In this document: piece by piece, positions 1 to 8,480 of the stretch
How the letters are laid out: each line of letters opens with the position of its first letter
Position numbering within the stretch: position 1 is the stretch's first letter
Source: Verrucomicrobiales bacterium
GTDB lineage: Bacteria; Verrucomicrobiota; Verrucomicrobiia; Limisphaerales; CAIMTB01
Length of the DNA stretch: 64,000 nucleotides
Direction: 5' to 3'
Assembly (NCBI GenBank): GCA_016795425.1
Contig: JAEUHG010000179.1
Coordinates: forward strand, 1-64,000
Position numbers and translations under genes: made by a program
Notes under the pieces: generated by a model
The model's database searches: none
What the model was told of the DNA's origin: nothing
Seen by the model: the letters and a program-made list of their open reading frames with translations, nothing else

Positions 1-188
1 GAGGCAGTGAATCTGTTCGGGTCGTCCTACGTGCCAAGCCGTGCGTGAGCGAATCATCGTGAAGAGCCCGGTGCGGGAATACCGCTCGCCGGGATCTGTG
101 GGGGGGGCGCCGGGCAACCGGCGTCCCTACCCCGATCGCCCTTATCGCCGTCGCTGTCGGCGCGGAGCGGACGCAGTGGATCGGGCGA

Positions 189-3100
189 TCAGGGGCGCAC
201 GACTGGCGAGGTGCCGAGTCCCGGGCCGAGAACCACCGAGTTGAGGAAGACGCGTTCGGCGCCGCGTGATCCAGCGCGGTGAGTTGGGGACGAGGCGAAT
301 AAGATGACCTGGCCGCGGCCCAGGTTCTCTCGTGTGACCCAGGCACTGTTGGCGATGCGATGTCCTGCCTCGGGCCATAGCAGTCCACTCATGCGCAGGT
401 GCATGGCGGTCCCGGGAGGGAGGGCGGCCCAGCCCACGCGTGGTGGTTCATCTTTGTCCTTGGTCTCCTTGGCCGTCGCGCCTCCAGGCGGGATCGGATT
501 TGGATTCGGATTCGGATTTGGATTCGAGCGTGCCGGGGTGTCCGCCTCTTCGGCGGGCTTCACGGGGCTGGGCGGGGCGTTCACGAGGTATCCGAATCGT
601 ATCGGAGCGTCCGCGCCTTCCGCGGACATGAGGACCGGGCTGCGTCCCGTGAGAATGGGGAGGGGTTCTGGACAGCCGGCGGTCAACCAATGATTGGTGT
701 CGATCCGGGTGGCGAGAATGGCGCCGGCGGGCATAAAGAGGGCCTGCCAGGCGTCGCGCTTTTTCAATTCCTTCTCGTCGGAGTGTGGACCGGCGGTCGC
801 CTGCCACGGGTAATCGATTTTGGTGGGAGCCAGATAGGCCCAGACGTTGGTGGTGGCGGGCATTGGGCCGGCGCGACTCAACCACTCGCGTTGCACGGTG
901 AGTTCATAGTCGGCGAGTTTGGGCAGGACAGTGGGCAGGTCCCGCACACGACTGAAGCCCGCTTCCTCCCGGATGAACGCCCGGGTTGTATCCCCGATAG
1001 CGACGAGAGTGCCTCCGTTTCTGACCCAGTCTTTGAGGCGATCGCGGACCGGAGCAACGATGTCGGAGCCGCCATCCGGCAGGATCAACACATTGTAGCG
1101 GTCAAGATCGCCGAGGTTGTTGAGGTCGAGTTGGGAATGCCGGATGGCGAGGCGGTGATCGAGGAGGAACCAGGTGAATCCGTAGTCGGTGAATTGGGTG
1201 GCCTCGCGTCCCGCAGTGGCGATGCGAGGCGGCGTGAGAAGGGGAAAGAGCGAGCCACCGAGATCGGGCAGGTCTCCCACGCCGAGCCCGGAACGAAGGG
1301 CGGTGGGCGCAAGGCCGGACTCAGCGCCGGCCTGGTGGACCAGCGCCGCGAGGTTGCCGGTGACCGCGCGATTATCGAGACGAGTCACCACGATGGATCC
1401 GCGCGCGAAGGTTTGGTCGTCGATTCGGAATTCCTTGGTGGCTGCTCGCAGTTGGACGCCGCGTTCGAGAAGTCGGGCGGCCGCAGTGACGGACAGGTCG
1501 TCGGCACCCGTGAAGACCCAGCCCACGGGCGGGGGAGTGTCGGCGTGCTGGGGAGTTGGTGCGGGGGCTGGCCCCAGGGGCTCGGTGTCTGGAGGAAGGT
1601 CCGAAGCGAGGGTCACCGCTGGCAGGCCAAACATCTGGGTGAGATTCCAGGCCGTCGAATCGTAGATCCGAGATCCACCCGTGCGCAGCACTTCGCGTCG
1701 TTCGTCTTCGAGGGCGTCGGCGGAGAGTTTGGGATCGAACTCGAGGAAGGCGGCGAGCAGGTGCCCGAGCGGCTGGCGGTTGGGAATGAGCAGAGACCCG
1801 GATGGCACGGTAAAGGAGTCAAAGGTTCGTCCGAGTTGATCGGTGGCGGTGACGGGGGTGATGTCACGGGTGGACCGGTGGAGTTCGAAGCCATGGATTT
1901 GCAGGGTATCGATCAGGGCCTGGAGTCGGGACCGGTTGCCTGTGGGCAACACCGCGAACGAACGCCGGCCGTAGGGACCGTTCGGATCCACGGCGAGGGA
2001 TCGGGTGGCGTGGAAGCCGGCCAGCAGATCGCGGCCGTGGGCTTTTACCGTCTGGAAATTGGCCATGGCCCCCACGACGTGGTGCAGGACCGATTCTCGG
2101 TAGCTGAGAATGCGACCGCCCGGGCGGCGGACGCCGTCGGCGGCGATACGGGCTTGTTCGTAGAGGATGCCAATGCCGCCGCGAAAGGTGGCCAGGCTGT
2201 CGGTGTAGCCGGGGTACCATTCCTCGGCCCATTCGCCGTTATAATAGAGCAGGCCCCGTTGGTCGAACGCCCGGGCCTGTTCCTGGCTGAAAAGGTTTTC
2301 CCAGTTTCGCCGGTGTTGCGGGACATGCGGGTTGATGGGTTCTCTGGGAGGGCCGAAGAGGTGGGTGTCCTGGGCGCCCATTCCGTGGGCATCAATAAAG
2401 AGCGTGGGATTCCAGCGCGCGATTTCGCGGATGCGACCCCGGGTTTCCGGGTGGACGGCGTAGAGGTAGTCGCGATTGAGATCGAAGAGGTAATGATTGC
2501 CGCGACCCCAGGGCCAGTAACCGGCATGAAGCAGCGATTGCTCGTCGAGGTTCGGCGTGGTGCCTCGATGTTCGGCGATCATCTTCACAAACCGATCGCG
2601 GCCATCAGGATTCATGAGGGGATCAATGATGATGACCAGGCTGTCGAGCAGGCTCCGGACGTCCTGATCGTTGGCGGCGAGCAGGTGGTAGGTCAGGACC
2701 AGCGCGGCATCGGAACCTTCCGTTTCATCCCCGTGAATGGTTGCGGCAAACCAAGCCACGGGCGGCGTGCGTGCCAGGATGGCCTCGGCCTGGGATTTGT
2801 CGGTGGTTCGCGGATCTCCCAGCCGACGCAGGTCAGCCTCGATTTCATCGAGTCGGGCGAGGTTTTGGGGAGCAGTCAGGATGAGGTAATGCAGGGGACG
2901 CCCTTCATGGCTGCGGGCGTATTCCACCAGACGGGTGCGATCGGGGAGGGCCGTGGACCAGGCTTTGAAACAGCGTTCGATTTCGGTGCTGGTGGCAGCA
3001 CGTTCGCCGGTCGGGAATCCGAGGAGATCGGCAGGGTTGGGGACGTTGGTGGCGTAGAGGGTTCCCGGAAAAAAGTCATTCGTGTATCGCAAGTCGGGAA

Positions 3101-3233
3101 GTTCGGTGGGGGGGAACGGGCCCTGTATGGCCGCTGCTACGGTCATTGTGGCGAGCACGGGAATGGCCAGCAGCCAGGAGCGCCATGTCGATGGGGTAGG
3201 CCGGGGGCGCGGGCCGGAGATGAGAGAGGTCAT
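189..3233 (-). CDS. Secreted M14-family zinc carboxypeptidase
   Basis: A 1014-residue protein with an N-terminal hydrophobic segment (about residues 18-36) that looks like a signal peptide. The M14 zinc site is visible: HGDE at 167-170 supplies the first His and Glu ligands, H283 in FIDAHG the third, and E359 in ILYEQAR is a candidate catalytic Glu. MNPDGRDRF near 207-215 is also typical of M14. It should cleave peptides or amide bonds outside the cytoplasm; substrate is unknown. The protein is more than twice the length of a plain M14 domain. The long C-terminal half looks like the ThuA/GATase-like regions seen in large bacterial M14 proteins (my inference). Near the C terminus is an Asn-Pro repeat encoded by a hexamer tract. 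It is divergent from hemB, with 122 bp between the starts. Confidence 0.85.
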   Translation of the reverse strand: MTSLISGPRPRPTPSTWRSWLLAIPVLATMTVAAAIQGPFPPTELPDLRYTNDFFPGTLYATNVPNPADLLGFPTGERAATSTEIERCFKAWSTALPDRTRLVEYARSHEGRPLHYLILTAPQNLARLDEIEADLRRLGDPRTTDKSQAEAILARTPPVAWFAATIHGDETEGSDAALVLTYHLLAANDQDVRSLLDSLVIIIDPLMNPDGRDRFVKMIAEHRGTTPNLDEQSLLHAGYWPWGRGNHYLFDLNRDYLYAVHPETRGRIREIARWNPTLFIDAHGMGAQDTHLFGPPREPINPHVPQHRRNWENLFSQEQARAFDQRGLLYYNGEWAEEWYPGYTDSLATFRGGIGILYEQARIAADGVRRPGGRILSYRESVLHHVVGAMANFQTVKAHGRDLLAGFHATRSLAVDPNGPYGRRSFAVLPTGNRSRLQALIDTLQIHGFELHRSTRDITPVTATDQLGRTFDSFTVPSGSLLIPNRQPLGHLLAAFLEFDPKLSADALEDERREVLRTGGSRIYDSTAWNLTQMFGLPAVTLASDLPPDTEPLGPAPAPTPQHADTPPPVGWVFTGADDLSVTAAARLLERGVQLRAATKEFRIDDQTFARGSIVVTRLDNRAVTGNLAALVHQAGAESGLAPTALRSGLGVGDLPDLGGSLFPLLTPPRIATAGREATQFTDYGFTWFLLDHRLAIRHSQLDLNNLGDLDRYNVLILPDGGSDIVAPVRDRLKDWVRNGGTLVAIGDTTRAFIREEAGFSRVRDLPTVLPKLADYELTVQREWLSRAGPMPATTNVWAYLAPTKIDYPWQATAGPHSDEKELKKRDAWQALFMPAGAILATRIDTNHWLTAGCPEPLPILTGRSPVLMSAEGADAPIRFGYLVNAPPSPVKPAEEADTPARSNPNPNPNPNPIPPGGATAKETKDKDEPPRVGWAALPPGTAMHLRMSGLLWPEAGHRIANSAWVTRENLGRGQVILFASSPTHRAGSRGAERVFLNSVVLGPGLGTSPVVRP
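496..525. repeat. Five tandem GGATTY hexamers inside the M14 peptidase gene
   Basis: Five copies of GGATTT or GGATTC stand head to tail. On the coding (minus) strand they encode a run of Asn-Pro pairs. Because the unit is six bases, gain or loss of copies would change length by two residues and keep the frame. Confidence 0.9.
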
Positions 3234-3355
3234 GGACTCGAAACTGAGAGAGGTTCGGGGAGTTCGGGGCGATTCTCAAGGGTCGGCTTGGCGCCCTCGG
3301 GCACCCGTCCTCATGATCGCTGGTCAGCGGCGGGTGATCGGTTCAGAATCCCCTC

Positions 3356-4366
3356 ATGGGAAGTGCAGATCCCCTGGAATTGCGTCGGCGACCGCGTCGG
3401 CTCCGACAATCGGCGGCGGTCCGTGCCTTGGTGCAGGAAACGCGTGTCACGGTCGACGACTTGATCGCTCCGCTCTTTGTACATGCCGGCGACCAAGCGC
3501 GCATTCCGGTGACTTCTCTGCCTGGAGTCCATCGATTGTCCCTTGAGACCGTGGCCACCGAAGCCGAGGAACTGTGGCGCCTCGGAGTCAAGGCGGTGGC
3601 GCTCTTTCCGGTGACGCCGCCGGAGCTGAAGGACGCTGACGGAACGGAAGCGCTGAATCCGAACAACCTCATTTGCCAGGCGGTGCGGGCTGTGAAGAAG
3701 GCGGCGCCTGAAATGGTGGTGGTGACAGATGTCGCGCTGGATCCGTACACCAGCCACGGGCACGACGGATTGTTGAATGCGGCGGGCGTCGATGTGGATA
3801 ACGATGCGACGGTGCGCCGTTTGGCAGACATGGCTGTTCTGCAGGCGGCTGCAGGCAGCGATTGGGTGGCGCCTTCGGACATGATGGATGGTCGGGTCGG
3901 AGCAATTCGTTCGGCGTTGGATGGCGCCGGCCGGACTCAGACACTCGTGCTCGCCTATGCCGCCAAGTTCGCATCGGCCTTCTACGGTCCGTTTCGAGAT
4001 GCCGTGGGGAGCCGTTCCGCGGCCGGCGGCAAGTACCTGGACAAGCGGACGTATCAGTTGAATCCGGCGAATCCGCGGGAGGCCATCGCCGACGCGCTGT
4101 TGGACGAGGTGGAGGGTGCGGATTTGCTCATGGTGAAACCGGCGGGACCCTACCTGGACATCCTTCAACGGCTGCGCGGGCAGACCCGATTGCCGCTGGT
4201 GGCCTATCAGGTTTCTGGAGAGTATGCGGCTTTGCATGCGGCGGCGGAGCGGGGGTGGCTCGACCTGGCGGCGGTTCGGGATGAATCCCTGCTGGGAATC
4301 AAGCGTGCCGGGGCCGACCTGGTGATCACCTATTTTGCTCGTGCCGTGGCGGAATCGCTGGCCTAA
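3356..4366 (+). CDS. hemB: Delta-aminolevulinic acid dehydratase (porphobilinogen synthase)
   Basis: 336 residues, the normal size for HemB. It condenses two 5-aminolevulinate molecules to porphobilinogen in tetrapyrrole synthesis. Both active-site lysines are visible: K204 in YAAKFASAFYGPFRDA and K261 in LMVKPAGPYLDIL. The metal-site segment reads DVALDPYTSHGHDG (about 125-138). The Cys residues of zinc-type enzymes are replaced by Ala/Asp, so this is the Cys-less, magnesium-dependent type. The ATG has no clear Shine-Dalgarno sequence before it. It is divergent from the M14 peptidase and stands alone, with no other haem gene in the window. Confidence 0.96.
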   Translation: MGSADPLELRRRPRRLRQSAAVRALVQETRVTVDDLIAPLFVHAGDQARIPVTSLPGVHRLSLETVATEAEELWRLGVKAVALFPVTPPELKDADGTEALNPNNLICQAVRAVKKAAPEMVVVTDVALDPYTSHGHDGLLNAAGVDVDNDATVRRLADMAVLQAAAGSDWVAPSDMMDGRVGAIRSALDGAGRTQTLVLAYAAKFASAFYGPFRDAVGSRSAAGGKYLDKRTYQLNPANPREAIADALLDEVEGADLLMVKPAGPYLDILQRLRGQTRLPLVAYQVSGEYAALHAAAERGWLDLAAVRDESLLGIKRAGADLVITYFARAVAESLA

Positions 4367-4440
4367 GGGGGCGGGCAAATCCTTTGACACCCCGGAAAGG
4401 GAGCCAGCAGACTCTCGCGGTCGTTTTGGGTCACTCAATT

Positions 4441-6984
4441 ATGAACCAGATGCGGGGCCAAATCGCGGCCCGGATCCTGTCCTATCCAGGCGTTCGCGCC
4501 CTGGGTTCGGTGCTGTTGTTGACTGTGGCGTCTCCAGGGGCCGGGGCGTTTTCCCTCGAGAGCCTCACCTCGGCGGCGGAATCTTCCGGAAGAAATGCCC
4601 CGCTGCTGTCGGCGGTAGCCCGGGTCGGTGCCGGGGGGCCGGACGTGCCGATGGCGGCGGCGCGGCGGGTCGCCAACGCGCGCTTGCCGCTGGCCTTTGA
4701 GCCCGTGAGTGAAGGCGCGCCGGCCGGGGCTGGGTATGTCGCCCAAGGCCAGGGATACACCGTCTTTGTCGGACCCGAGGGTGCATTGCTCGCTTTGCCG
4801 ACCGGGACGGGAAACTCCGGGGATCCCGCGGTGTCGGTCCCCTCCGGACGATTCGAGCGGCGCCGTGCCTCGGCGTCGGCCCTGGAATTAGTCGGTGTTC
4901 GTCTGGAAGGCGCCTCGAGTGCCGCCACGGCGGAGGCACAAGCGCCCTTGTCCGGGCGGATTCATCGGCTGAAGGGAAACGATCCTCGCCAATGGCAAAT
5001 CGGGATTCAGCCGCACGCGCGGGTGGTTTACCGCGGCGTGTATCCTGGGATTGACGTGGCCTATTACGGAAACAACCGCGAGCTCGAGTACGACCTGCAC
5101 GTCGCGCCGGGGGTTTCGGTGGCGTCCGCACGCCTGCGATTCGATGGCGTGCGGCGGGTGAGGCTATCGGAGGACGGAGGTCTCGAACTGGAAACGGGCA
5201 AAGGAAAGCTCCTGCAGCGCCGGCCCGTGGCCTACCAGGTGCGGCCGGGCGGGAAAGACGCCGTGGAAGTGGCGTATCGGTTGAACGAAGATGGATCGGT
5301 GGGGTTTGAAGTGGGAACTCATGACGCGGCCCGTCCGTTGGTCATCGATCCGGTGCTCAGTTATTCCACCCTCGTCGGCGGCCTGGGTCTGGACCAGTGC
5401 TGGGACATCGCCGTGGACTCCCAGGGTTCGGCCTACGTGGCCGGGGAGACCGAATCCCCCAACTTCAGCGCCATCCGCGTGGCCTCGACGAACAGCTTTC
5501 GCACCAATTTCCAGGGCGGTTTGACCGGCGTTGCGGGTGATGCCTTCGTGGGCAAACTCAATCACGACGGGACTTCGTTCGAGTGGTTGACCTTTCTCGG
5601 AGGGGTAGACTTAGACGTGGCCTTCGCCATTGGCCTGGCCGCGGGCGGGGAACCGGTGGTGGCGGGCTTCACGACTTCGACCAACTTCCCCATCACGACC
5701 GGGGCCCTGCAATCGACCATCGATGGGCTCACCAATCGTTTTACCACCCGTTTGCCTCTGGAGGCGTTCGTGACCCGGCTCAAAGCCGACGGGTCGGGTC
5801 TCGTGGCCTCCACCTTTTTCGGTGGTAGCGGTGAAGATCAGGTGATCGATCTGGTGGTGGCGGACAGCGGATCCGTAGCCGCCGTCGGCAGCACCACCTC
5901 GACCAACCTCGTGTTTCCGGCGAGTTCCGGACAGTCCACCAACGGAGGCAGCACCGATGGTTTTCTGGCTGTCTTCGACGCGAACCTGGGTGCCTTGGTG
6001 TCGGGGACCTACCTGGGGGGTTCGAGTTTCGATACCCTCGAAGGGGTGGCTCTCGGGGACGGTGGGGTTGTGCATGCGGTGGGCCTCACGTTTTCAACCA
6101 ACCTCACGGTGATGGGCGGCGGTTCGCCGACCAATTCCGGGGGGGCGGACATCCTGAGGGCAGGGGTGCGCGGTGCCGATGGATCCTTTGTTTACGCACA
6201 GTATTTCGGCGGCAACTCCGATGACCTGGGACTGCGGCTGACGCGCGGCCAGGATGGTGCGTTCTGGGTGGTGGGGCAGACGATTTCGACCAATCTGCCG
6301 GTCATCCATCCGCTGCAGAGCACGAATGCAGGTGGCATCGATGCCCTGCTGGCGCGACTGTCGGCGGATGGCATGTCGGTCGAGTTCTCGAGTTATTACG
6401 GCGGGGCGAGCACCGATATTTTGTGGGATGGTCGGTCCGATGCGGCGGGTCGCCTGCATTTCGTTGGGGAATCGCTCTCCATCGTGCTGCCAGGGATTTC
6501 CACCAACGTTTCGCTGTATGCCACCAACTCCGGCTTCATTGATTTGGTGATTGGCCGTCTGGCGCCTGATCTCTCCGTGGAGGCGACCTTCATCGGCGGG
6601 GGAGGCGATGACGTGGCGTATGCAGTCGATTTGGATCCTGCGGGCAACGCCTACATCGCTGGCCGGGTGCGGTCGGTCGGGACGTTTCCAATCAGCAGCA
6701 CCAACGTCGCTCAGACCGTCTACGGCGGCGGACGGTCGGATGGTTGCGTCATCAAAGTGGCTTACGAACCGTCACTGACGGCGGCCTTGGCGGGAGACGG
6801 CGTGGTGGTCTCATGGCCGGCGCCGAATCCCGGATTTGTTCTCGAGACGGCCCCGGTTCGCTCCGCAGAACCAGCCCAGTGGACCGCGGTAGAGGGTTCC
6901 GTCTCCCTCGCCGGCAGACGGCACGAAGTCCGGCTTCCGTTGGCCGCCACCAACTGTCTCTTCCGGCTGCGCTGGGCGGATTAG
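4441..6984 (+). CDS. Secreted SBBP-repeat beta-propeller protein
   Basis: About 847 residues from the ATG chosen here; an in-frame TTG at 4384 would add 19 residues. The ATG gives a clean signal peptide (hydrophobic stretch ending near AGAFS). Residues about 150-300 match the DUF7948-type N-terminal domain that precedes SBBP propellers (VVYRGVYPGIDVAYYG). Repeated blades follow, each with a pattern like D..G..YV.G.T.S.NFP. The last 65 residues (VVVSWPAPNPGFVLET... FRLRW) resemble the short C-terminal beta-domain common in secreted verrucomicrobial proteins. It is probably extracellular or cell-surface; ligand unknown. It is convergent with the CARF nuclease and their stop codons overlap by 3 bases. 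Confidence 0.8.
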   Translation: MNQMRGQIAARILSYPGVRALGSVLLLTVASPGAGAFSLESLTSAAESSGRNAPLLSAVARVGAGGPDVPMAAARRVANARLPLAFEPVSEGAPAGAGYVAQGQGYTVFVGPEGALLALPTGTGNSGDPAVSVPSGRFERRRASASALELVGVRLEGASSAATAEAQAPLSGRIHRLKGNDPRQWQIGIQPHARVVYRGVYPGIDVAYYGNNRELEYDLHVAPGVSVASARLRFDGVRRVRLSEDGGLELETGKGKLLQRRPVAYQVRPGGKDAVEVAYRLNEDGSVGFEVGTHDAARPLVIDPVLSYSTLVGGLGLDQCWDIAVDSQGSAYVAGETESPNFSAIRVASTNSFRTNFQGGLTGVAGDAFVGKLNHDGTSFEWLTFLGGVDLDVAFAIGLAAGGEPVVAGFTTSTNFPITTGALQSTIDGLTNRFTTRLPLEAFVTRLKADGSGLVASTFFGGSGEDQVIDLVVADSGSVAAVGSTTSTNLVFPASSGQSTNGGSTDGFLAVFDANLGALVSGTYLGGSSFDTLEGVALGDGGVVHAVGLTFSTNLTVMGGGSPTNSGGADILRAGVRGADGSFVYAQYFGGNSDDLGLRLTRGQDGAFWVVGQTISTNLPVIHPLQSTNAGGIDALLARLSADGMSVEFSSYYGGASTDILWDGRSDAAGRLHFVGESLSIVLPGISTNVSLYATNSGFIDLVIGRLAPDLSVEATFIGGGGDDVAYAVDLDPAGNAYIAGRVRSVGTFPISSTNVAQTVYGGGRSDGCVIKVAYEPSLTAALAGDGVVVSWPAPNPGFVLETAPVRSAEPAQWTAVEGSVSLAGRRHEVRLPLAATNCLFRLRWAD

Positions 6985-8171
6985 GCGGAAATCTCTCGGT
7001 CTTCGAGCAGGCCTCCGACGATTCGGGGCAGGTCATTGAGGTCGTCATGCCAGACGAGTCGGCCGCCGTAATCCTCCGCGCGGGCCTCTTGGGCGGCGAT
7101 TATTGCGTTGGCATCCAACGCCGCATGCTCAGCTCGAAACTTGTGGATATAGAGCATCCACCGGGCGAAAGGACCTCCCAGTCGACGGCACCGCGCCGCT
7201 TGTTCTTCGATCAAGTCGGACAACCTGGAAAGTTCGACGTTGGTCTTGGCCTCGATGATGAGCAATCGGCCGTCGCCGGAGACAGCGATGTCGATCTCCG
7301 CCATCCGTCCTTGCTCCCCTGGGTTTAGGCGAATGGCCCAGCCCACGTCGGTGACACCACAACGCTCGCGGATTTGAGCCCATAGGAACACCTCCAGAAA
7401 GGACGCGCGCAGGAACCGCGCATTGGCGTCGTAGGCGGATTCCAGGTGAAACTTGGGAAGTGCTGTGTTGGCGGCCAGCAGAAAGGAGCCGGGCTCCGGA
7501 CCGGGTTCGATCAAGCTCGCGCGCTTGAGGATGTAGAGAAAGCCGGAGTTCAGTCGGCGCGGCGTGATGGGCAATCGATCGGCGCCTGCGAGTTGAAAAA
7601 GGTCTCCGCGTTCGGAGGGGCTCGCGTCCAGGATCGCGTTGGCAGCGATCACCAAGTCCGGGCTGGGGGTGTATTGGTGGGCGAAGTCCGCCGGTGTCTG
7701 GGCAGCGTCCACGGTGTGTCCAGCCGCCCGGAAGTGGGCGAGCAGGTTCAATCCGAGTCGCAGGGCATCGGTCACATCCACACGGGAGGTGCCCGAGGCC
7801 AGGTCTTCGATGTGGATTTCGCGGCTGGCCGTTCGCACGAAGAGCGCGCGTGCGCGGCGTTCCTCAGCGACTCGACGGGCGGCGAAACTCATCACCTTGG
7901 TTCCGCCGGTCCAGTTGTAGGAGGCCTCCGGACAGTCGTCCGCGACACGCCGCAGAGCGGCGAGGCATTCATCGAGATCGAAGGGAGGCACTTCGATGGG
8001 CGTCGCGACCGTTACGTGCGACCCGGCAGCGCGCAAGGCGTCGCGCAGAAAGTCGACCAGACGGCAGGCCGCCGGGGTCGCCACGGGAATGACGCGATCC
8101 GCCTGGTCGTGCAGTGCCCCAATGACATTGGCCATCAGGTCCCCGCTTAACAGGCAGACGTGAGTGATCAT
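6981..8171 (-). CDS. Card1/Can2-like CARF-domain nuclease (DUF1887 family)
   Basis: 396 residues with the Card1/Can2 architecture. Residues 1-150 form a CARF-type Rossmann domain with the signature NWTGGTK at 86-92, which in this family contacts cyclic oligoadenylate. About 175-240 resembles a winged-helix linker (GDLFQL...LNSGFLYILKRASLIE). About 250-396 is a PD-(D/E)xK nuclease with candidate catalytic residues E260, D294 (in AEIDIAV), and E307 and K309 (in IIEAKT). Known relatives are activated by cA4 from type III CRISPR Cas10 and cut DNA and/or RNA. No cas gene or CRISPR array is in the window, so the activator source here is unknown. A perfect 7-bp palindrome ends immediately before the ATG. 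All the catalytic residues I looked for are present, so it appears intact. Confidence 0.85.
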   Translation of the reverse strand: MITHVCLLSGDLMANVIGALHDQADRVIPVATPAACRLVDFLRDALRAAGSHVTVATPIEVPPFDLDECLAALRRVADDCPEASYNWTGGTKVMSFAARRVAEERRARALFVRTASREIHIEDLASGTSRVDVTDALRLGLNLLAHFRAAGHTVDAAQTPADFAHQYTPSPDLVIAANAILDASPSERGDLFQLAGADRLPITPRRLNSGFLYILKRASLIEPGPEPGSFLLAANTALPKFHLESAYDANARFLRASFLEVFLWAQIRERCGVTDVGWAIRLNPGEQGRMAEIDIAVSGDGRLLIIEAKTNVELSRLSDLIEEQAARCRRLGGPFARWMLYIHKFRAEHAALDANAIIAAQEARAEDYGGRLVWHDDLNDLPRIVGGLLEDREISA

Positions 8172-8188
8172 CGGGATGCGTCATCCCG
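8172..8188. repeat. Perfect 7-bp inverted repeat flush with the CARF nuclease start codon
   Basis: CGGGATG-CGT-CATCCCG, arms 8172-8178 and 8182-8188. It lies directly 5' of the minus-strand ATG (8169-8171). As RNA it would form a tight hairpin over the place where a Shine-Dalgarno sequence should be. As DNA it could be an operator. No separate SD is visible. Confidence 0.75.
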
Positions 8189-8464
8189 AGGCCCGGGAGC
8201 GCGTTGTGTCAATGCACTTTGCGAGCGGCGCAGTCCGATGGAAGGTCACTCGGAATGGAGGGCAGCGACTCGAACCAAGTGCGCGCGGAAGGCGCTGTCC
8301 CGCCGGACCCTCGGCCATGATGGACGAGGCGGCGACCTCTCCGAAGGCGCCGCGCGAACCTTTCTGCGCCGAATCCCCCTTGCTGGGGCCTGAACGGTTC
8401 GCCAACCTCTCCAAACTCGTCGAAATCCGGGCCGTCGGAACCCTATCCTGGGGCCACCGATCCA

Positions 8465-8473
8465 GGGAGGGGG
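8465..8473 (+). promoter_or_regulatory. Ribosome binding site that decides a GTG start
   Basis: GGGAGGGGG lies 7 bases before GTG 8481. The in-frame ATG at 8511 has no purine-rich stretch at the right distance, so the GTG is preferred. Confidence 0.6.
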
Positions 8474-8480
8474 CACGGAT

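Larger units (their letters stand above)
8172..8480. other. Divergent intergenic region between CARF nuclease and DUF900 hydrolase
   Basis: 309 bp separate the two divergent starts. It holds the start-proximal palindrome (8172-8188) and the ribosome binding site of the plus-strand gene near 8465-8473. I see no convincing -35/-10 pair, no CRISPR-like repeat and no credible small gene. Confidence 0.6.

Noticed and set aside
399..3464. 1021-residue open frame antisense to the M14 peptidase
   Set aside because: Gly/Val/Glu-rich translation without domains, on the strand opposite a gene with complete catalytic motifs; a GC-bias shadow.
8172..8480. CRISPR array or leader near the CARF nuclease
   Set aside because: No direct repeats of 23-40 bases with regular spacers on either side; only one 7-bp palindrome.
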